Positions 18,243-26,511 of a DNA stretch of 34,172 nucleotides are shown piece by piece; position 1 is the first letter of the stretch, and every line of letters starts with the position of its first letter. The position numbers and the translations under genes were made by a program. The DNA is from Pseudomonas sp. GM78 (GTDB taxonomy: Bacteria; Pseudomonadota; Gammaproteobacteria; Pseudomonadales; Pseudomonadaceae), in NCBI RefSeq assembly GCF_000282475.1, contig NZ_AKJF01000029.1, positions 1-34,172 on the forward strand. The letters run 5' to 3'. The notes below the pieces were generated by a model, which saw nothing but the letters and a program-made list of their open reading frames with translations, was not told the origin of the DNA and did no database searches.

Positions 18243-19247
18243 ATGACTGAACCGACCTCCCTCGCCAGCTGGACCCGCGCCCTGCGCAAGCAACTCGACG
18301 CCCTGGGCCTCGACAGCACCGCCCTGTGCCAACAGGCCGGGCTCGACCCGCAACTGATGGACGACCCGAACGCCCGTTATCCGTTGTCCGGCACCACGCG
18401 CCTGTGGGAAATCGCGGTGCAGGTCAGCGGCGATCCGGCGATTGGCCTGCGCGTCTCGCGCTTCGTCAGCCCAACCACCTTCCACGCGCTCGGTTATGCA
18501 CTGGTGGCCAGCGGCAGCCTGCGGGAAGTCTTCGAGCGTATCGTGCGCTATCACCAGGTGGTCAGCGACGCCCTGGAACTGGAACTGACCCGCGCCGATG
18601 ACCGCTACTGTTTCCATCTGAAAATCCCGCCAGGCAATCCGGCCCCGGCCTTCGAAGCCATCGACGCCTTCGTGGCGATTTACGTGCGAACTTGCCGCAA
18701 TCGCCTAGGCCGCGACTATGCACCGCTGGCGGTGTACTTGCGTCGCCCCGAGCCTGCGGACCCGCACCAATGGCACAAGGTCTTTCGCTCACCGGTGTAT
18801 TTCGCCACCGGCGAGGATCGGCTGGAATTCGCGCTGACTGATTTCGACAGTCACCTGGACGATGCCAACCCGGAACTGGCTGAACACAACGAAACCGTGC
18901 TCAACCGCACCCTCGCGCAACTCAAACCGCTGACGTGGGAGCGCAAGGTCCGCGACGCCATTGAAGAGCAATTGCCGGAAGGCGAACCCAGCGCCGAACA
19001 CATCGCCAAGGCCCTGCACCTGAGCCTGCGCAGCCTGCAACGGCACTTGGCGGATGAGGGTTGTCGCTTCGATACGCTGCTCAACGAAAGCCGCGAAAAC
19101 CTGGCGTTGCTGCACCTGCGCGATCCGCAGTGCTCTTTGAGTGAGATCAGCTATTTGCTGGGGTTTGCCGATACCAGCAGCTTCAGCCGCGCGTTCAAGC
19201 GCTGGACGGGGATGACTCCGGGGCAGTTTCGGGATGGATTGCGCTGA
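18243..19247 (+). CDS. AraC-family transcriptional regulator (OruR/ArgR-like, Arabinose_bd N-domain)
   Basis: The product has 334 aa. The N-terminal two thirds match the Arabinose_bd-type domain of large AraC regulators (LCQQAGLDPQLMDDPNARYPL, DPAIGLRVSRFVSPTTFHALGYA). The C-terminus has the double HTH of AraC/XylS proteins (AEHIAKALHLSLRSLQRHLADEG and SEISYLLGFADTSSFSRAFKRWTGMTPGQFR). It is divergent from the desaturase gene and most likely its activator, with a lipid or fatty-acid effector (inference). Its stop codon abuts that of hipA in the hexamer TGATCA. Confidence 0.9.
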   Translation: MTEPTSLASWTRALRKQLDALGLDSTALCQQAGLDPQLMDDPNARYPLSGTTRLWEIAVQVSGDPAIGLRVSRFVSPTTFHALGYALVASGSLREVFERIVRYHQVVSDALELELTRADDRYCFHLKIPPGNPAPAFEAIDAFVAIYVRTCRNRLGRDYAPLAVYLRRPEPADPHQWHKVFRSPVYFATGEDRLEFALTDFDSHLDDANPELAEHNETVLNRTLAQLKPLTWERKVRDAIEEQLPEGEPSAEHIAKALHLSLRSLQRHLADEGCRFDTLLNESRENLALLHLRDPQCSLSEISYLLGFADTSSFSRAFKRWTGMTPGQFRDGLR

Positions 19248-20480
19248 TCAGCGGCTCACAAGACTGCGCGCCATGCCTGATTTCCACTGCTCCACAAGCG
19301 CTTCGCCAACGTTGGCAAAATCGCTGTTGCCCTTGATGTGAGCAGCCATTTCGCTCATCGCCACGTCCATACCATGGGCGACTTGCTGCAACAGCTCTTT
19401 ACAGCGCCCCTCGGTCAGATTGCAGGCCGACCGGCCAAAGCGCATCAGCATTTTGTACTTGGGCCATGCTTTTGATCCGCCTAGCAACAACGCCATGCTG
19501 TCGTTCTTGATATAGACCGAAGTGGTGACGATGTCATAGGCCGGAGCAAGGCTGATTTGCGCATCAGTAGCGCAATCCTCGTACAACACTCCGAAATTTT
19601 TCAGGTGAGCGTCACCATTCTTCAAGCCGGACGAGAGCGCAACAATCTTGAAAAAAGACTCCAGTGCACTGTTGAGCAACGGTGGGGAGACGAATGCTTT
19701 GATCTGCCGCGCGGCACCTTCGTATGAGCCATCGTATTTAGCTTTCGACGGCCAGGCATTCAGGACACAGAAATCTTCGAACCCCAGGTAACCACGGTCG
19801 TTCAGATCGAAACGTTCGACGACCAGGAATTTGCCGTGCTCACTGAGCTCAAACTTCGGCACTTCAAGGCCTGAATGCAATGCGGCCCGCATGCAAAAAT
19901 ACTCGTTGGCCGCAAGCTCAGGGTATTCCTCTGCACGGAATGATTTGACCAGGTGCGTCGCGCCTCGATGAGTCAGCCGGTCGATAGTCGTCGCACTGTC
20001 ACGGATAAGCACCTTCGGCTGCACGCCAGAGACGCCTGAATATCGGCCATAGGTGTGCAATAAATCCTCGAACAAACCTTGCGCACCGTCGTGAACCAGC
20101 AGGTCCGCGAGGCGGGTTTCAGGTGGACGGTCATTTGAGTCTTGCGCGTTTGCGATTCCCACTCGACCGAGCTGGTACGGGCCAACGATCGCAAGCATCG
20201 TAAAATCATCGAAGCCCCTGACTGCCTTGCTGAATCGGCGCACCAACTCATCAAGCAGAGCGCCCTCCGGCAAATTCATTTCGAAAATCGGCGGAACACC
20301 ATTTTCCCACGTGTAACTTTCGAGCCGCGCCGGCATGGTCAACGAAACCGAGTTTTCCTCCTGCGTGCTTTCGACATAGGTGAACACTGAATCACTGCGC
20401 GATTGACCACGACCGAGTGTGCCGGCCAAGGCGCCGGAGACACTGATGAACAGCCGGTCCTGCTCCTGCGCCTCATCCAT
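19248..20480 (-). CDS. hipA: HipA-family kinase toxin
   Basis: The product has 410 aa, slightly shorter than E. coli HipA (440). The kinase elements are visible: the phosphate-loop region SGVSGVQPKVL (148-158), VVERFDL (220-226), the catalytic motif GDAHLKN (Asp290, His292, Asn295) and the metal-binding PAYDIV (Asp316). HipA phosphorylates glutamyl-tRNA synthetase and blocks translation, and it binds HipB as corepressor. The canonical autophosphorylated serine, three residues before the Gly of GAQEK-type motifs, is Gly149 here; Ser148 and Ser151 flank it. The ATG overlaps the hipB end by 8 bp. Base composition is somewhat less GC-rich than the neighbours, which suits an acquired module. Confidence 0.93.
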   Translation of the reverse strand: MDEAQEQDRLFISVSGALAGTLGRGQSRSDSVFTYVESTQEENSVSLTMPARLESYTWENGVPPIFEMNLPEGALLDELVRRFSKAVRGFDDFTMLAIVGPYQLGRVGIANAQDSNDRPPETRLADLLVHDGAQGLFEDLLHTYGRYSGVSGVQPKVLIRDSATTIDRLTHRGATHLVKSFRAEEYPELAANEYFCMRAALHSGLEVPKFELSEHGKFLVVERFDLNDRGYLGFEDFCVLNAWPSKAKYDGSYEGAARQIKAFVSPPLLNSALESFFKIVALSSGLKNGDAHLKNFGVLYEDCATDAQISLAPAYDIVTTSVYIKNDSMALLLGGSKAWPKYKMLMRFGRSACNLTEGRCKELLQQVAHGMDVAMSEMAAHIKGNSDFANVGEALVEQWKSGMARSLVSR

Positions 20481-20721
20481 GGAAGTTTGCCTTTTTCAGA
20501 GAGTCCAACGTTGGACGCTTCGTCTGACGAGGCACGGCAATGAGCTCGTACCCGAAACCGTTGAGAATCGCCTCAACCTTGCGCAGACCTATTTCGGAGA
20601 TGGTGTTGTTCTCGATTCCCGAAATCGTTGAGCGGCTCATTCCGTACTGTTTTCCCAATGCCTGCTGGGAAAGCTTTTGCTCTTTACGTAGCGAGCGGAT
20701 CAGTTCACCAAGGTTTTCCAT
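20473..20721 (-). CDS. hipB: HipB-family antitoxin, XRE-type HTH
   Basis: The product has 82 aa. The HTH is KEQKLSQQALGKQYGMSRSTISGIENN (about 14-40). The C-terminal tail, typical of HipB, ends at the hipA start; the 8-bp overlap ATGGATGA holds the hipA start and the hipB stop. HipB neutralises HipA and represses the operon by binding operators upstream. The ATG follows a weak ribosome site. Confidence 0.92.
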   Translation of the reverse strand: MENLGELIRSLRKEQKLSQQALGKQYGMSRSTISGIENNTISEIGLRKVEAILNGFGYELIAVPRQTKRPTLDSLKKANFHG

Positions 20722-20753
20722 TTATCAACCTGCATCATATACCGTGCAAAACT

Positions 20754-20766
20754 CCACGAACCGTGG
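20754..20766. promoter_or_regulatory. Short palindrome upstream of hipBA, candidate operator
   Basis: CCACG, AAC, CGTGG is a perfect 5-bp inverted repeat about 33 bp upstream of the hipB ATG, where a HipB operator would be expected. A looser pair, GTGCAAAAC (20744-20752) and AGTGCAGTTTT (20782-20792), lies around it. Operator identity is a guess. Confidence 0.3.
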
Positions 20767-20835
20767 ATATGCATTGTATTTAGTGCAGTTTTGGGGCGAT
20801 GTCCAGCTGGTTTTTAACCGTTCTCTGCACAGTCG

Positions 20836-21522
20836 CTAAACGACAACCAATGCCCGCAACCGTTGCGCATCGAGGATTTCGATCTCGCCATAACCGAGAC
20901 GCAATATCCCCTGCCCCTGCAAATCCTTGAGGATCTGGTTGGTGGTCTGGCGCGACAGCGACAACATGGCGGCAAGCTGCTCTTGCGGCAGTTGCAGAAC
21001 GCGCCGCGGTTCGTCGAGCTGGCCGTAGCCTTCGGCGATCATCAGCAAGCGATGGGCCAGACGGGCCGGGGCTGGCAACAGGCTCAGCTGTTCGAGATTG
21101 ATGAAGGTCATGCGCAGTTTCTGGCTCATCAGCAATGCCAGTTGCCGCCAATGCCCGGGCTGTTCGTCGAGCATCTTGAGCAGCACGGTTTGCGGGATGT
21201 GCAGCAGTGTGCTCTGCCCCACGCCGAACGCATCATGGGTACGTGGCTGACCGTCGAACAGGCAGATCTCGCCGAACCAGTGCGGCGGTTCCACCAGGCC
21301 CAGCAATGCCTCCTTGCCCTGTTCGTTCACGGCGCCGACGCGTACCGCGCCTTCAAGCACCGCGTACAGTCCACACGGCGGATCGCCACGCTGGAACAAA
21401 AGCTGACCCGCTGACAGCTGCCGCACCCGCGCAGCATTGAGCAGACTATCCTGTAGGGACACAGGCAGATGGCTGAACCACTGACCACGCATCAGGCGCG
21501 CACGCCAGACCTGCTTATCCAT
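20836..21522 (-). CDS. Crp/Fnr-family transcriptional regulator
   Basis: The product has 228 aa from the ATG at 21522, preceded by AGGAG 6 nt upstream; the frame stays open upstream but codes nothing recognisable. The N-terminal cyclic-nucleotide-binding fold is seen in LSAGQLLFQRGDPPCGLYAVLEGAVRV and HWFGEICLFDGQPRTHDA. The C-terminal winged HTH is LPQEQLAAMLSLSRQTTNQILKDLQGQGILRL. No Fnr-type cysteine cluster is present, so it is unlikely to sense oxygen through an iron-sulfur cluster. The ligand is unknown. It is divergent from the DUF962 gene with 84 bp between and may regulate it. Confidence 0.9.
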   Translation of the reverse strand: MDKQVWRARLMRGQWFSHLPVSLQDSLLNAARVRQLSAGQLLFQRGDPPCGLYAVLEGAVRVGAVNEQGKEALLGLVEPPHWFGEICLFDGQPRTHDAFGVGQSTLLHIPQTVLLKMLDEQPGHWRQLALLMSQKLRMTFINLEQLSLLPAPARLAHRLLMIAEGYGQLDEPRRVLQLPQEQLAAMLSLSRQTTNQILKDLQGQGILRLGYGEIEILDAQRLRALVVV

Positions 21523-21606
21523 GAAAACTCCTAGAGATTGTCGCCTGGCTGACAGAGCGTGAAACGGCCGCAAGGCATGATCAGTCACCCTACAGGAGGA
21601 ATAACA

Positions 21607-22128
21607 ATGAAAAAAAGCCTCGTTGACCATCTCAGTCAATACGCCGCCTACCACCGCGATCCGCGCAACATCGCCAGCCACTTCGTCGGCATTCCATTGA
21701 TCGTCGTGGCGGTGGCGGTATTGCTGTCCCGTCCGCAATGGGCCGGGGGCTGGCTTTCGCCAGCAGTGCTGGTGTCTTTGGCGTCGGCGTGGTTCTACCT
21801 GCGCCTGGAGTTGCGCCTCGGCCTGTTGATGACGGTGTTGCTGGGGCTGTGCGTTTGGGCAGGTCAGGCACTGGCGCAGCAAAGCACGCTGGTGTGGCTG
21901 GCGAGCGGCGTTGGGATGTTTGTGATCGGCTGGGCGATTCAGTTTGTCGGGCATCACTACGAAGGGCGCAAGCCGGCGTTTGTCGATGATGTGACGGGGT
22001 TGATTGTCGGGCCGTTGTTTGTGGTGGCTGAGTTGGCGTTTTTGCTGGGGTTGCGGCATAAGCTCAAAGAGCAGATCGAGGCGCGAGCTGGTGGGGTGCG
22101 GGTCAATCCGAATCGCGCTGCTGCATAA
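21607..22128 (+). CDS. DUF962/Mpo1-like membrane protein
   Basis: The product has 173 aa from the ATG at 21607, with a strong AGGAGG upstream. The start LVDHLSQYAAYHRDPRNIASHFVGIPL is the hallmark of the DUF962 family (yeast Mpo1/YGL010w), as is the later IQFVGHHYEGRKPA. Four or so membrane helices follow. Yeast Mpo1 is an Fe(II)-dependent dioxygenase that alpha-oxidises 2-hydroxy fatty acids, and the conserved His residues (His17 in YHRDP, His26, and the GHHYEGRKPA pair) are kept here. A lipid role in this bacterium is inferred. Confidence 0.88.
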   Translation: MKKSLVDHLSQYAAYHRDPRNIASHFVGIPLIVVAVAVLLSRPQWAGGWLSPAVLVSLASAWFYLRLELRLGLLMTVLLGLCVWAGQALAQQSTLVWLASGVGMFVIGWAIQFVGHHYEGRKPAFVDDVTGLIVGPLFVVAELAFLLGLRHKLKEQIEARAGGVRVNPNRAAA

Positions 22129-22132
22129 CACG

Positions 22133-22230
22133 TCATCGCGAGCAGGCTCACTCCCACAGGGGTTTTCGGTCGGTCACATAACATGTGTACAACACCGATC
22201 CCCTGTAGGAGCGGGCTTGCCCGCGAAGCT
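22133..22230. repeat. REPIN, GCGGGC class
   Basis: A degenerate left arm TCATCGCGAGCAGGCTCACTCCCACAGG-type (22133-22160) faces a right arm CCTGTAGGAGCGGGCTTGCCCGCGAAGC (22202-22229). It lies between the convergent DUF962 and cysA genes. Confidence 0.8.
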
Positions 22231-22236
22231 TTTGCT

Positions 22237-23226
22237 TTAGATGTTGGCGACTTTCTGCCAGACCTTCGGCTTGAAGAACAGCGTCTCGCCCTTCGCCAGG
22301 CCGATCAGGCTGTCGTGATCCTTCACCACTTCGGCCTCGATCAGATCGCTCTGCCCTTCGACCTTCAGCGTCACGCGAGTGGTCGCGCCCAGCGGACGGA
22401 TATCCCGCACTTCGGCCGCATGGTGATCTTCCAGTTCATGCCGCGACAACGACACTTCGTGCGGACGGAACAGCACGTGATTGTCTTCGCCCAGATGCAG
22501 GCGGTTCGAATCGCCGAGGAAGTGATAGACGAAATCGCTGGCCGGATTTTCGTAGACGTCGCCCGGTGAACCGATCTGCTCGATCACGCCCTTGTTCATC
22601 ACCACGATGCGATCGGCCACTTCCATCGCCTCTTCCTGGTCGTGGGTCACGAACACCGAAGTCAGGTTGATGTCTTCGTGCAGGCGCGCCAGCCAGCGAC
22701 GCAGCTCTTTACGGACCTTGGCGTCGAGGGCGCCGAAGGGTTCGTCGAGCAGCAGCACTTTCGGCTCCACCGCCAGGGCGCGGGCCAGGGCGATACGCTG
22801 ACGCTGGCCACCGGAGAGTTGTTCCGGGTAGCGATCCGACAACCAGTCCAGCTGCACCATGTTCAGCAGTTCGTGCACCTTGGTTGCGATCTGGCTTTCG
22901 CTCGGGCGCTGGTTTTTCGGCTTCATCCGCAGGCCGAACGCGACGTTGTCGAACACCGTCATGTGGCGGAACAAGGCGTAGTGCTGGAACACGAAACCGA
23001 CATTGCGGTCACGCACATCGTGGCCGGAGACGTCTTCGCCGTGGAACACGATGTTGCCCTGGTCCGGGGTTTCCAGGCCGGCGATGATCCGCAGCAACGT
23101 GGTCTTGCCGCAACCGGACGGGCCAAGCAACGCCACCAGCTCACCGCTCTGAATGTCCAGGCTGATGTCATTGAGCGCCTTGAACGCATTGAAATTCTTG
23201 CTGACATTACGCACTTCGATCGACAT
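22237..23226 (-). CDS. cysA: CysA, sulfate/thiosulfate ABC transporter ATP-binding protein
   Basis: The product has 329 aa. Walker A is GPSGCGKT (residues 35-42), the Q-loop is [13 protein letters not shown], the signature is [15 protein letters not shown], Walker B is [12 protein letters not shown] and the switch is [14 protein letters not shown]. The C-terminal TOBE-like regulatory region starts around residue 240 ([12 protein letters not shown]). It powers CysT/CysW for sulfate and thiosulfate uptake. It is last in the leftward oscA-sbp-cysT-cysW-cysA unit, 4 bp after cysW. Confidence 0.96.
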   Translation of the reverse strand: MSIEVRNVSKNFNAFKALNDISLDIQSGELVALLGPSGCGKTTLLRIIAGLETPDQGNIVFHGEDVSGHDVRDRNVGFVFQHYALFRHMTVFDNVAFGLRMKPKNQRPSESQIATKVHELLNMVQLDWLSDRYPEQLSGGQRQRIALARALAVEPKVLLLDEPFGALDAKVRKELRRWLARLHEDINLTSVFVTHDQEEAMEVADRIVVMNKGVIEQIGSPGDVYENPASDFVYHFLGDSNRLHLGEDNHVLFRPHEVSLSRHELEDHHAAEVRDIRPLGATTRVTLKVEGQSDLIEAEVVKDHDSLIGLAKGETLFFKPKVWQKVANI

Positions 23227-23230
23227 GAAA

Positions 23231-24103
23231 TCATTCCTCCGCGGCGCTGGCGCGCAGGCGGTTAATACGGTTTTCGCTCCACTGCTTGAGCAGCAGGATG
23301 AAGAGCGCCAGGATCAGCAACAGGCTCGCCACGGCAAACGCGGCCACGTGGTTGTATTCGTTGTAGAGGATCTCGACGTGCAGCGGCAAGGTGTTGGTCA
23401 CCCCGCGAATGTGCCCGGAAACCACCGACACCGCACCGAATTCACCCATGGCCCGCGCGGTACACAACACCACGCCGTAGATCAGGCCCCATTTGATGTT
23501 GGGCACGGTGACGTGCCAGAACATCTGCCAGCCATTGGCCCCGAGCAAACGCGCGGCCTCCTCCTCCTGAGTGCCCTGCTCCTGCATCAGCGGAATCAGC
23601 TCACGGGCCACGAACGGCACGGTGACGAAAATCGTCGCCAGCACGATGCCCGGCAAGGCGAAGACGATCTGGATGTCGTGATCCTGCAGCCACGGGCCGA
23701 ACAGCCCCTGGGCGCCGAACATCAGCACATAGACCAGACCGGCGATTACCGGCGATACCGAGAACGGCAGGTCGATCAGGGTCACCAGCATGCTTTTGCC
23801 GCGGAACGAGTACTTGCTCACGCACCACGCGGCACTGACACCGAACACCAGGTTCAACGGCACCGAAATCAGTACGGCAATCACCGTGAGTTTCAGCGCC
23901 GACAGTGCGTCGGGCTCGAAGATCGCGGTGAAGAACGCACCCAGGCCATTTTTCAAACCCTGGGACACCACGATGAACAGCGGCAGTAACAGGAACAGCG
24001 CAAAAATCAGCCAGCCAAGGCCGATCAGGATTCGCCGCGAGGTTGCACTGCCACGGCGGGCAGCGTTGGCCGAAGAGGCGGCAGCAATAGACGATTGGGA
24101 CAT
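23231..24103 (-). CDS. cysW: CysW, sulfate ABC transporter permease
   Basis: The product has 290 aa, with AAGGAGG before the ATG at 24103. There are six predicted membrane helices and an EAA loop ([22 protein letters not shown]). The stretch [19 protein letters not shown] is conserved in CysW. It pairs with CysT in the inner membrane. It is 13 bp after cysT and 4 bp before cysA. Confidence 0.96.
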   Translation of the reverse strand: MSQSSIAAASSANAARRGSATSRRILIGLGWLIFALFLLLPLFIVVSQGLKNGLGAFFTAIFEPDALSALKLTVIAVLISVPLNLVFGVSAAWCVSKYSFRGKSMLVTLIDLPFSVSPVIAGLVYVLMFGAQGLFGPWLQDHDIQIVFALPGIVLATIFVTVPFVARELIPLMQEQGTQEEEAARLLGANGWQMFWHVTVPNIKWGLIYGVVLCTARAMGEFGAVSVVSGHIRGVTNTLPLHVEILYNEYNHVAAFAVASLLLILALFILLLKQWSENRINRLRASAAEE

Positions 24104-24116
24104 TGTTCGCGCCTCC

Positions 24117-24935
24117 TTATGGGGTTTCGATGCGCCGCTGCAGCAAGTTGATCAGCAGCAACAGAATGAAGGAAACCACCAGCATCAGTACACCAATGGA
24201 GGTAGCGCCGGTGTAATCGTATTGGTCGAGCTTGACCATGATCAGCAGCGGCAGGATCTCGGTTTTCATCGGCATGTTGCCGGCGATGAAAATCACCGAA
24301 CCGTACTCGCCGACCCCGCGGGCAAAGGCCAGGGCGAAACCGGTAAGCCAGGCCGGAAGCAGTGCGGGCAACAGGATATGCCGGGCAACCTGCCAGGGCT
24401 TGGCACCCAGGCACGCCGCCGCTTCTTCCACTTCACGGGGTATATCGGCCAATACCGGCTGTACCGTACGTACTACGAATGGAAGTGTCACAAAAGTGAG
24501 GGCAAGAGTGATGCCCAGGGGGGTGTAGGCGATCTTGAAACCCAGATCCGCTGCAAACTGCCCTACCAACCCGGTGGGGGTATACAGCGCGGTCAGCGCA
24601 ATACCGGCCACGGCGGTGGGCAATGCGAAGGGCAAGTCGATCATCGCATCGATGACCTTGCGCCCAGGGAAGGTATAGCGCACCAGCACCCAGGCCAGCA
24701 GCGTGCCGATGATGCCGTTGATGATCGCGGCGTACAGGGCGGTGCCGAAGCTCAGCTTCAACGCCGCCAGCACCCGTGGCGCCGAGATGATTGCCCAGAA
24801 CTGATCCCAGGTGAGTTGAGCGGCATGCACGAACATCGCCGCCAGTGGTATGAGCACAATCAGGCTGAGGTACACCAAGGTGTAGCCCAGCGTCAGCCCG
24901 AAGCCGGGTATGACGGGGGAGATACGACGCGACAT
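24117..24935 (-). CDS. cysT: CysT (CysU), sulfate ABC transporter permease
   Basis: The product has 272 aa from the ATG at 24935, preceded by AGGGAC; this gives [20 protein letters not shown], the usual N-terminus, rather than the ATG eight codons upstream. Membrane helices and an EAA loop ([21 protein letters not shown]) are clear, as is [19 protein letters not shown]. It forms the sulfate channel with CysW. It lies 69 bp downstream of sbp across a strong hairpin. Confidence 0.96.
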   Translation of the reverse strand: MSRRISPVIPGFGLTLGYTLVYLSLIVLIPLAAMFVHAAQLTWDQFWAIISAPRVLAALKLSFGTALYAAIINGIIGTLLAWVLVRYTFPGRKVIDAMIDLPFALPTAVAGIALTALYTPTGLVGQFAADLGFKIAYTPLGITLALTFVTLPFVVRTVQPVLADIPREVEEAAACLGAKPWQVARHILLPALLPAWLTGFALAFARGVGEYGSVIFIAGNMPMKTEILPLLIMVKLDQYDYTGATSIGVLMLVVSFILLLLINLLQRRIETP

Positions 24936-24962
24936 AAAAGTCCCTGGTTGAGAATGCACAAA

Positions 24963-24984
24963 GCCTCGAATCGCGATCCGAGGC
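24963..24984 (-). terminator. Intercistronic hairpin between sbp and cysT (possible partial terminator)
   Basis: GCCTCG at 24963-24968 pairs with CGAGGC at 24979-24984, and the loop contains the self-complementary ATCGCGAT. On the minus strand the stem is followed by only TTTGTG. It could partly terminate or protect the sbp message so that the binding protein is made in excess of the permeases. Confidence 0.5.
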
Positions 24985-25004
24985 TCCTTGATGGCTATTT
25001 AAGA

Positions 25005-26018
25005 TTACTGCGCCTGGTAAATCTGGTCGAATACGCCGCCGTCGTTGAAGAATTTCGGCTGCGCGGTTTTCCAGCCGCCGAAGTCTTTGTCGATGGTGAC
25101 CAGGTCCAGTTTCGGGAACTGCTGGGCGTATTTGGCGGCCACATCCTTGTCACGTGGACGATAGAAGTTTTTCGCGGCAATTTCCTGGCCGGCAGGGCTG
25201 TACAGGTGCTTGAGGTAGGCTTCGGCGATCTGCTCGTTGCCCTTTTTCTCGGCGTTCTTGTCGACCACGGCCACTGGAGGCTCGGCAAGGATCGACAGCG
25301 AAGGCACGACGATCTCGAACTTGTCGGCGCCGCCATCTTCTTTCAGTGCCAGGAACGCTTCGTTTTCCCAGGCCAGCAACACGTCACCCTGACCGTTGTT
25401 GACGAAGGTAATGGTCGAGCCACGAGCACCGGTGTCCAGCACAGGCACGTGCTTGAACAGGGTTTGCACGTATTCCTTGGCCTTGGCTTCGTCACCGCCG
25501 TTGGATTTCAGGCCATAGGCCCAGGCCGCGAGGAAGTTCCAGCGCGCACCGCCGGAGGTTTTCGGGTTCGGGGTGATCACCGATACGTCGTTCTTGACCA
25601 GGTCGCCCCAGTCCTTGATCCCTTTAGGGTTGCCCTTGCGCACCAGGAACACGATGGTCGAAGTGTATGGCGTGCTGGCTTCCGGCAGACGCTTCTGCCA
25701 GTCGGCCGGCAGGGTCTTGCCGAGCTTGGCGATTTCGTCGATGTCGCCGGCCAGGGCCAAGGTCACCACATCGGCGCGCAGGCCGTCGATCACCGCCCGG
25801 CCCTGTTTACCCGAGCCACCGTGGGACTGCTGGATTTTCACGCTGTCGCTTGGATTACTTTTCTTCCAGAAATTTACGAATTCAGCGTTGTAATCCTGGT
25901 ACAGCTCACGGGTCGGATCGTACGACACGTTGAGCAGTTCGTAATCCTTGGCAACGGCGGAACCGGCAAACAGGGCGCTGGCCAGGGCGGCCAAAGCGAA
26001 ATGGCGAATCGACGACAT
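25005..26018 (-). CDS. sbp: Sbp, periplasmic sulfate-binding protein
   Basis: The product has 337 aa, with AGGAG upstream of ATG. A signal peptide ends at AVA/K (residue ~23). The mature protein shows the Sbp/CysP signature [18 protein letters not shown] and [16 protein letters not shown], then [17 protein letters not shown] and [16 protein letters not shown]. It binds sulfate in the periplasm for CysTWA. The product has no Met or Cys apart from the initiator, a known property of the Salmonella sulfate-binding protein. It is preceded by oscA across a 153-bp gap that contains a REPIN. Confidence 0.96.
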   Translation of the reverse strand: MSSIRHFALAALASALFAGSAVAKDYELLNVSYDPTRELYQDYNAEFVNFWKKSNPSDSVKIQQSHGGSGKQGRAVIDGLRADVVTLALAGDIDEIAKLGKTLPADWQKRLPEASTPYTSTIVFLVRKGNPKGIKDWGDLVKNDVSVITPNPKTSGGARWNFLAAWAYGLKSNGGDEAKAKEYVQTLFKHVPVLDTGARGSTITFVNNGQGDVLLAWENEAFLALKEDGGADKFEIVVPSLSILAEPPVAVVDKNAEKKGNEQIAEAYLKHLYSPAGQEIAAKNFYRPRDKDVAAKYAQQFPKLDLVTIDKDFGGWKTAQPKFFNDGGVFDQIYQAQ

Positions 26019-26085
26019 GGTGAAAGCTCCTGGAATTCTTAAATGTGTTGGCTTTTCTTATGATCTGGAATCGGGTTGCCTGCTC

Positions 26086-26160
26086 AAAGATCGCAGCCTT
26101 CGGCAGCTCCTACAGGGAATTGCGTGCCTCTGTAGGAGCTGCCGCAGGCTGCGATCTTTT
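26086..26160. repeat. REPIN, GCTGCCGCAGG class, between oscA and sbp
   Basis: The left arm AAAGATCGCAGCCTTCGGC...CCTACAG (26086-26115) faces the right arm CTGTAGGAGCTGCCGCAGG...GATCTTTT (26130-26160), with a 14-nt centre. It is the complete version of the half element at the window start. It lies inside a presumed operon, unlike the others, which sit mostly between convergent genes. Confidence 0.88.
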
Positions 26161-26171
26161 GATCTTTCGCT

Positions 26172-26354
26172 TCAGCCCGGTTTATTGCCCGGCTGCTGCA
26201 AGCGGAATTTTTCCTTGCGCTCGATCTGGACCACCTGGGCGTTGTGCACGGTGATTTCCACCGCACCAAACCGCAGGTCGCGCAAGGCGCTCTGGATTTC
26301 GCGCAGGATGGTTGCTTCGTCCTGGCCGTCAACGCTACGTAGAGATGCGCTCAT
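26172..26354 (-). CDS. oscA: OscA, small sulfur-starvation protein (DUF2292/YezD family)
   Basis: The product has 60 aa, with AGGAG 7 nt before ATG. It matches the OscA/YezD pattern: a short helix (EATILREIQSALRDLR) followed by FGAVEITVHNAQVVQIERKEKFRL. OscA was described in Pseudomonas corrugata as needed for organosulfur use during chromate-induced sulfur starvation, upstream of sbp, the same position as here. The molecular function is unknown. It has no Met beyond the initiator and no Cys. It is the first gene of the sulfate-uptake unit, with a candidate CysB site upstream. Confidence 0.92.
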   Translation of the reverse strand: MSASLRSVDGQDEATILREIQSALRDLRFGAVEITVHNAQVVQIERKEKFRLQQPGNKPG

Positions 26355-26436
26355 GGTGCTGCTCCTTCGACTGAGAGATTGCCTGGCAGTGGCGGCACTG
26401 CTTGCGGCGTGAGACCAATAGTAGAGAGGCGCGGAT

Positions 26437-26461
26437 ATTCTTAAAAAGACTATTTAAGAAT
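26437..26461 (-). promoter_or_regulatory. Inverted repeat upstream of oscA, candidate CysB site
   Basis: ATTCTTAAA (26437-26445), a 7-nt spacer, TTTAAGAAT (26453-26461): a perfect 9-bp inverted repeat in an AT-rich patch about 83-107 bp before the oscA start. Size and position suit a LysR-type activator such as CysB. The ATTC-TTAA half resembles the ATTCCTTAA seen at the hydrolase promoter. Confidence 0.55.
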
Positions 26462-26511
26462 GTTTATATAACCAGAAGAGATTATTCGGTGGGACAAGGG
26501 TTTGCGGTTGT

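Noticed and set aside
21523-22131. N-terminal extension of the Crp/Fnr regulator across the divergent gene
   Set aside because: It is the antisense of the DUF962 gene; the ATG at 21522 has AGGAG and starts the cyclic-nucleotide-binding fold.
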